A stretch of 18,791 nt of DNA from Lichenicola sp964248625. Lineage in GTDB: Bacteria; Pseudomonadota; Alphaproteobacteria; Acetobacterales; Acetobacteraceae. The stretch spans positions 1 through 18,791 of the forward strand of contig CAXTZG010000077.1 in the NCBI GenBank assembly GCA_964248625.1, read 5' to 3'. The translations under genes were made by a program, and so were the position numbers. The notes below the pieces were generated by a model. The model searched no databases. It was given only the letters and a program-made list of their open reading frames with translations, and was not told the origin of the DNA. Shown one piece after another: positions 12,868 to 18,791 of the stretch (position 1 is the stretch's first letter; the number at the start of each line of letters is the position of its first letter).

Positions 12868-13657
12868 GCCACGACCGGCCCACGCCGTGATCGAGCGGAC
12901 CGGCCCCCCGACCGAAGCCGGGCGCGGTGCCGATGGCCAGCCGCACATAGTGCCGGGCCCGCAGGACCGCATCGCGCAGCGCCATGCCTTGCGCCAGTCC
13001 GGTCGCGACCGCGCTGGCCAGCGTGCAGCCGGTGCCGTGGGTGTGGCGGGTATCGATGCGGGGTGCGGAGAAGCTTTCGCAGCCATCCGCCGTCGCCAGC
13101 AGATCCACCACCTCGGGACCCGGCAGATGCCCGCCCTTCAGCAGCACCGCCGGAACCCCCAGCGTCAGCAGCGCGTCGGCCGCGCGCCGCATGTCGTCGA
13201 CGCTGCCGATGTCCAGGCCCGCCAGCGCTTCCGCCTCCGGCAGGTTCGGCGTCAGCAGGCTCGCCCGCGGCAGCAGCGCCCGCTTCAGGCTGGCCAGCGC
13301 CGCGTCGGCCAGCAGCCTGTGCCCGCCCTTGGCCACCATCACCGGATCGAGCACCAGCGGCAGATCCGGATGATGGCTGAGGCAGTCGGCGGTGGTCTCG
13401 ATGATCGCGGCATTGTCCAGCATGCCGGTCTTGACGGCGTCGGCGCCGAGATCCTGCAGCACGCACTCGATCTGCAGCCGCAGGAACTCAGGGGGCACCG
13501 GCAGCACGCCGTGCACGCCAAGCGTGTTCTGCGCCGTCAGCGCGGTGACGGCGGTCATGGCGTAGCCGCCCAGCACGGTCACCGTCTTGATGTCCGCCTG
13601 GATCCCCGCCCCGCCGCCGGAGTCGCTGCCGGCGACGATCAGCACCCGCGCCTTCAC
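12860..13657 (-). CDS. thiD: Hydroxymethylpyrimidine/phosphomethylpyrimidine kinase
   Basis: 265 aa of the ribokinase-like fold. It phosphorylates HMP and then HMP-P to HMP-PP for thiamine synthesis. The N-terminal signature is VLIVAGSDSGGGAGIQADIK with Asp22. The anion-hole/active-site motif HGTGCTLASAVATG has Cys211 (Asp23 and Cys213 in E. coli by family knowledge). The start is GTG at 13657, four bases after the glmM stop, so translation is probably coupled. No other thiamine gene and no TPP riboswitch was seen, which fits an unregulated place in the glmM run. ThiD homologues that phosphorylate pyridoxal exist, but this sequence reads as standard ThiD. Confidence 0.93.
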   Translation of the reverse strand: MKARVLIVAGSDSGGGAGIQADIKTVTVLGGYAMTAVTALTAQNTLGVHGVLPVPPEFLRLQIECVLQDLGADAVKTGMLDNAAIIETTADCLSHHPDLPLVLDPVMVAKGGHRLLADAALASLKRALLPRASLLTPNLPEAEALAGLDIGSVDDMRRAADALLTLGVPAVLLKGGHLPGPEVVDLLATADGCESFSAPRIDTRHTHGTGCTLASAVATGLAQGMALRDAVLRARHYVRLAIGTAPGFGRGAGPLDHGVGRSWHG

Positions 13658-13661
13658 GCGC

Positions 13662-15020
<1,359 letters not shown>

Positions 15021-15062
15021 CGCGCGCTCTTCCGGTGCTGCAGTACGGCCTGCTGCTCTAGC

Positions 15063-16103
15063 TCAGCGATGGATCGCCTGCCAGAGACGCACCGCCTGGA
15101 CGGTCTGCGCCACGTCGTGCACGCGCAGGATGGCGTCGGCCAGCACGAGGCCCGGCAGTGCCGACGCGAGCGAGCCGGGCAGGCGCGCACCGGCATCCGC
15201 GACCTCCCCCACCCGGCCGATGAAGCTCTTGCGCGACACGCCAAGCAGCACCCGGCAGCCAAGATTGGCCAGGATCGGCAGGCGACGCAGCAGCTCGAGG
15301 TTCTGGGCGACGGTTTTCGCGAAGCCGATGCCGGGATCGACGATGATCCGCGCACGATCGATGCCCGCCTGCTCGGCCTGCCGGATCCGCTGCATGAGCT
15401 CGCGCACGACATCGACCGCGACATCGCCGTAGCCGGTGAGCCCGTTCATGGTCGCGGGCGTGCCGCGCATGTGCATCAGCACGACCGGACAGGCGGCATC
15501 GGCCACCACCCGGGCGGATGCCGGATCGTGCGCCAGCGCCGAGACGTCGTTGATGATCGCAGCCCCCGCTTCCAGCGCGGCGCGCATGGTCGCGGCGTGC
15601 CTGGTGTCGATCGACAGCGTGATCCCGTCCCTGGCCAGCCCGCGCACGACCGGCAGGACGCGCGCCTGTTCCACGGAAGCGGAGACCGGCTCGGATCCCG
15701 GACCAGTGCTCTCGCCGCCGATGTCGATCAGCGCCGCCCCGTCCGCCCTCATGCGCCGTCCGGCCTCGATCGCGACGTCCGGTGCCGCGAAGCGCCCGCC
15801 GTCGCTGAAGCTGTCCGGCGTCGCGTTGAGGATTCCCATCACCAGCACGCCGCGCGGCAGACCCGCCGCCGGCGGCGCCTGCGTCACGCGCACGAGGTGC
15901 GGCGCCCAGTCGTCAGGCACGGCCGAGACCGGAACGATGCGGCGGCCCTGTCGGTCGATCAGGGCGCAGAGGCTGAAGGCGGTCGGCCCGCCGGCAAGCG
16001 GCAGCGCCAGACCGGTCGCACAAGCCGCCCGGGCGGCCTCGCCGTGCAGCAGGCCGAGCGGCTCGAGCAGATCGTCGTCGGTGGAGATGTCGCCTGCCGT
16101 CAT
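15063..16103 (-). CDS. folP: Dihydropteroate synthase with N-terminal extension
   Basis: 346 aa from ATG 16103 (MTAGDISTDDDLLEPLGLLH). The catalytic TIM barrel starts at about residue 86 with VLVMGILNATPDSFSDGG, leaving an extension of about 85 residues that ordinary DHPS (about 280 aa) lacks. Further motifs: IDIGGEST, SIDTRHAATM, AAIINDVSAL, VVLMHMRGTPATM, IIVDPGIGFAKT, VLLGVSRKSFIG and LRVHDV. It joins pABA to hydroxymethyl-dihydropterin diphosphate and is the sulfonamide target. The loop-2 sequence reads ESTGPGS where nearly all DHPS have ESTRPG, an Arg-to-Gly change. It sits 71 bases after ftsH, with a GAAA-loop hairpin between. The extension is probably real since it is in frame with good codon use, but a later start cannot be excluded. 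Confidence 0.93.
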   Translation of the reverse strand: MTAGDISTDDDLLEPLGLLHGEAARAACATGLALPLAGGPTAFSLCALIDRQGRRIVPVSAVPDDWAPHLVRVTQAPPAAGLPRGVLVMGILNATPDSFSDGGRFAAPDVAIEAGRRMRADGAALIDIGGESTGPGSEPVSASVEQARVLPVVRGLARDGITLSIDTRHAATMRAALEAGAAIINDVSALAHDPASARVVADAACPVVLMHMRGTPATMNGLTGYGDVAVDVVRELMQRIRQAEQAGIDRARIIVDPGIGFAKTVAQNLELLRRLPILANLGCRVLLGVSRKSFIGRVGEVADAGARLPGSLASALPGLVLADAILRVHDVAQTVQAVRLWQAIHR

Positions 16104-16129
16104 TCCGTTCGCGTCCCGGAACGCGATCG

Positions 16130-16149
16130 GGCCTCGCTTTCGCGAGGCC
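16130..16149 (-). repeat. Intercistronic hairpin with GAAA tetraloop (ftsH-folP)
   Basis: On the minus-strand transcript GGCCUCGC, GAAA, GCGAGGCC forms a perfect 8-bp stem with a GNRA tetraloop. No U tract follows, so read-through into folP is likely. It may stabilise or mark processing of the ftsH mRNA 3' end, or terminate weakly. Confidence 0.6.
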
Positions 16150-16174
16150 TGACCGAAATCCTGGTGCCTGCCGC

Positions 16175-18113
16175 TCAGCCCGGCTGCGGCGCCGGATCGA
16201 GGCCGCCGGCGGGCGGGATCGGCTCCGGCCGGCGCGTGCTCGGCACCGAGGCACGACGGTTGTCCTGCATCGGCTCGTCGATCACCTTGCGGTCGACCGG
16301 CTCGTCGCGCAGCACCTGGCGGATCTCGTCGCCAGACAGCGTCTCGTATTCCAGCAGGCCGTTGGCGATCCGGTGCAGGTCGTCGATCTTGTCGGTCAGC
16401 AGCGTCTTGGCGTTGACGTAGGCCTGGTCGATGATCGCCTTGATCTCGCTGTCGATCTCTCGGATCGTCTGCTCCGACACGTTCTTGTTCTGCGTCACCG
16501 AGTGGCCGAGGAACACCTCCTGGCCGNNNNNNNNNNCCGTTGTCGCCGAACGAGATCATGCCGAGCTTGTCGCTCATGCCCCATTCGCTGACCATGCGGC
16601 GGGCCTGGTCGGTGGCCATCTTGATGTCGCCCGAGGCGCCGTTGGAGACGTTCTCGGCGCCGAAGATGATCTCCTCGGCAGCCCGTCCGCCCATCGCCAT
16701 GGTCAGCTCGGCCAGCAGCTTGGACTTGCTCTTGGAGTAGCGGTCGCCTTCCGGCAGGCTCATCACCAGCCCGAGCGCGCGGCCGCGGGGGATAATGGTC
16801 GCCTTGTGCACCGGATCGCAGCCTGGCGTGCTGATCGCGCAGAGCGCATGGCCGCCCTCGTGATAGGCGGTCATCTTCTTCTCGGCGTCGCTCATCACCA
16901 GCGAGCGGCGCTCAGCACCCATCAGCACCTTGTCCTTGGCGTTCTCGAACTCGAGCATCGCCACCGTCCGCTTGCCCAGGCGGGCGGCGAGCAGGGCTGC
17001 CTCGTTGACCAGGTTGGCGAGATCGGCACCGGAGAAGCCGGGCGTGCCGCGCGCAATGGTCTTCGGCTCGACGTCGGAGGCCAGCGGCACCTTCTTCATG
17101 TGCACGCGCAGGATCTTCTCGCGGCCGTTCACGTCGGGGTTGGGCACCACCACCTGCCGGTCGAACCGGCCGGGACGCAGCAGCGCCGGGTCCAGCACGT
17201 CGGGACGGTTGGTGGCGGCGATCAGGATCACGCCCTCGTTGGCCTCGAAGCCGTCCATCTCCACGAGCATCTGGTTCAGCGTCTGCTCGCGCTCGTCGTT
17301 GCCGCCGCCGAGGCCGGCGCCGCGATGGCGGCCGACCGCGTCGATCTCGTCGATGAAGATGATGCAGGGCGCGCTCTTCTTGCCCTGCTCGAACATGTCG
17401 CGCACGCGGGACGCGCCGACGCCCACGAACATCTCCACGAAGTCCGAGCCCGAGATGGTGAAGAACGGCACGTTGGCCTCGCCGGCGATGGCGCGCGCCA
17501 GCAGCGTCTTGCCGGTGCCGGGGGGGCCGACCAGCAGCACGCCCTTGGGGATCTTGCCGCCCAGGCGCTGGAACTTCTGCGGGTCCTTCAGGAACTGCAC
17601 GATCTCCTCGAGTTCGGCCTTGGCCTCGTCGATGCCGGCCACGTCCTCGAAGGTGATGCGGCCCTGCTTCTCGGTGAGAAGCTTGGCGCGCGACTTGCCG
17701 AAGCCCATGGCGCGACCGCCGCCCGACTGCATCTGGCGCATCACGAAGAACCACGCCCCGATGATCAGAAGCAGCGGCGCCCACTGCAGCAGGTAGCGGA
17801 ACAGCGGATTGACGTCGCTGTCCTCGGCCTTGGCCACCACCTGCACGCCCTTCCCGGTCAGGCGCGAGACCAGGCTGGGGTCGTCAGGCGTGTAGGTCTC
17901 GAAGGAGGTGCCGTCGGTCAGCACGCCAGACACGTTGTGGTCCTGGATCACCACGGACCGCACATGGCCCGTGTTCACGTCGCCGACGAAATCCGAGTAC
18001 GCGAGCTGCTGCGCCGCCCGCTGGTTGCCGCCCGGCTGGAAGACGCTGAACAACAGCACCAGCAGCAGGGCGATGATGACCCAGAGGGCCAGGTTCCGGC
18101 CGAAATTGCTCAT
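16175..18113 (-). CDS. ftsH: ATP-dependent zinc metalloprotease FtsH (contains assembly gap)
   Basis: Inner-membrane AAA+ hexamer that degrades misfolded membrane proteins and short-lived regulators. Two transmembrane helices are at about 8-25 and 110-125, flanking a periplasmic domain. Walker A is GPPGTGKT (196-203), Walker B IIFIDEID (251-258) and the pore loop MFVG (228-231). The arginine-finger region is RPGRFDRQ (313-320). The zinc site is HEGGH (418-422) with SGDIKMAT (Asp496) as third ligand. Ten Ns at 16527-16536 interrupt the frame after FGDN. Reading resumes at EVFLGHSVTQNKNVSE and ends PAPQPG. Replacing the Ns by no bases, or by a 3-base overlap, gives about 641-642 aa, normal for FtsH, so little or nothing is missing. 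AAGG lies 5 bases before ATG 18113. Confidence 0.96.
16527..16536. other. Assembly gap (10 N)
   Basis: Ten unknown bases inside ftsH. Ten is not a multiple of three, so the placeholder breaks the frame and creates a false open frame running from ftsH into folP. Confidence 0.99.
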
Positions 18114-18159
18114 CTTGCCTTACAGTTCCATGCTCGACGTTCAGCCGTTGGCGCTTGCC

Positions 18160-18188
18160 GCATGGCGCGGACAAACGATCATAGTCAA
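18160..18188 (-). promoter_or_regulatory. Candidate promoter of ftsH, possibly heat-shock type
   Basis: On the minus strand TTGACT (18188-18183), exactly 17 bases, then CCATGC (18165-18160). The -35 is good for sigma70. The -10 starts CCAT, as RpoH-type -10 elements often do, and ftsH is a common RpoH target. Predicted start near 18153, leader about 40 nt. The remaining intergenic sequence to tilS shows nothing else I can support. Confidence 0.35.
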
Positions 18189-18281
18189 CTGTGCCGCCGA
18201 AGCTACACTCTCTGCCAGCTAGATTGGGATGACCGGGAGCGTGGATAAGTGGCGAATGCCGCCGATGCGGCTGCCCCGCGA

Positions 18282-18791
18282 TCAATGATCGAGAAACAGC
18301 GCCGATGCCGATGCGGGCAGGCTCGGCTGGAACCGGAAGCGCACGTCCGAGAGGTGCGGGTCGATGGCCCAGCCGAGATGCGGCACCGCCAGCAGGACGG
18401 TGTCGCGGCGCAGCGCCGGCAGCGTCGCCAGAATGGCAGCCGGCAGGGCCGGTCGCCGGCATCCGGGCCCGACCCCCGTCCCGAGCGCACCGACCCGCAG
18501 GCCGGCCAGGCCGTCCGGGGACCCTTGCCCTGCTTCCAGCCTGAAGCGTCCGTCCCAGACCATGCCGGGTGCTGCGGCGCAGTCCGGCGCAATGGCGGCG
18601 GCCTCGCGCAGCAGCAGCCAGCCCGGCCCGAGCCTGCCCGCCGGGATCAGCCGGGTTCCGGCCAGGGTGGCGGCGCGCGGTCGCGCCAGCAGGGCCGAGA
18701 CCGCGTCCGCTGCCGGACGATGGGGCCTGCCGCCGACGCTGCGGATCAATGCCGCGAGTGCTGCACCCGGCAGCAGCGCCGGCGGCAGCAG
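18282..18791 (-). CDS. tilS: tRNA(Ile)-lysidine synthase, C-terminal part (5' end off window)
   Basis: The open frame enters from the right edge (LLPPALLPGAALAALIRSVG) and stops at 18282, giving about 169 residues. The visible part matches the style of TilS C-terminal regions: an 'aLIRSVGGRPHRPAADAVSA' type segment, then LARPRAATLAGTRLIPAG and GWLLLREAAAIAP. The catalytic PP-loop is outside the window. The assignment rests on this segment plus the position directly upstream of ftsH, which is a conserved order in proteobacteria. TilS converts C34 of tRNA-Ile(CAU) to lysidine. An apparent start at 18749 is only an internal TTG codon. The product has no obvious frameshift. Moderately confident. 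Confidence 0.72.
   Translation of the reverse strand: MLPPALLPGAALAALIRSVGGRPHRPAADAVSALLARPRAATLAGTRLIPAGRLGPGWLLLREAAAIAPDCAAAPGMVWDGRFRLEAGQGSPDGLAGLRVGALGTGVGPGCRRPALPAAILATLPALRRDTVLLAVPHLGWAIDPHLSDVRFRFQPSLPASASALFLDH

Noticed and set aside
12860..13657. TPP riboswitch near thiD
   Set aside because: thiD starts four bases after glmM, leaving no room for a leader, and no thi-box-like sequence was seen nearby.
15063..18113. A single 1016-residue open frame joining FtsH to dihydropteroate synthase
   Set aside because: It exists only because ten Ns shift the frame. The true FtsH C-terminus is readable in another frame to 16175, and folP has its own ATG at 16103.
16431..18248. A 605-residue plus-strand open frame opposite ftsH
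   Set aside because: Antisense shadow of FtsH codons, crossing the N gap, with no family features.

Overview
The window looks like a chromosomal segment of a high-GC alphaproteobacterium, most likely of the Acetobacteraceae (order Rhodospirillales). Reasons: very high GC with GC-rich third positions; the minus-strand gene order tilS-ftsH-folP-glmM-thiD; the single-cysteine YkgM-like form of ribosomal protein L36; and EF-P next to an inositol-phosphatase gene and a MotA/OmpA-type pair. The family assignment is inferred from gene order and protein style, not from a search. The sequence is a draft: a 10-N gap lies inside ftsH at 16527-16536, and a possible frameshift lies in the first gene.

Layout. 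(1) 1-367, minus: a glycine/aromatic-repeat lipoprotein, cut by the left edge and frameshifted. (2) 483-3197: a complete EF-P beta-lysylation module, with epmA (minus) divergent from epmB-efp (plus). (3) 3217-4141: a double hairpin, then an inositol monophosphatase family gene. (4) 4221-7182: a tightly coupled three-gene operon encoding an exported OmpA-like protein, a MotA/TolQ/ExbB-type proton channel and a MotB/OmpA-type peptidoglycan-binding partner. This is the best candidate for a poorly described system. (5) 7192-7955, minus: rpmJ followed by an exported TPR protein, with competing inverted repeats at the junction. (6) 8114-10465: a six-TM PAS-GGDEF-EAL cyclic-di-GMP enzyme. (7) 10643-11819: an ahpC-ahpD peroxidase pair of the mycobacterial type. 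(8) 11836-18791, minus: tilS (partial) > ftsH > folP > glmM > thiD > a lipoprotein with two retropepsin-like repeats, closely packed.

How the genes work together. EpmB makes (R)-beta-lysine, EpmA ligates it to Lys33 of EF-P, and modified EF-P rescues ribosomes stalled on polyproline. The OmpA-like protein at 4221 is itself polyproline-rich and so is a plausible EF-P client. The MotA/MotB-like pair should use the proton gradient to do mechanical work on the cell wall. AhpC reduces peroxides and AhpD probably recycles it. The minus-strand block covers tRNA-Ile lysidine modification, membrane-protein quality control, folate synthesis, peptidoglycan/LPS precursor supply and thiamine-pyrimidine phosphorylation.

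No mobile elements, CRISPR arrays or tRNA/rRNA genes were seen. No stretch longer than about 180 bases lacks a gene; the largest gaps are 10466-10642, 18114-18281 and 7956-8113.
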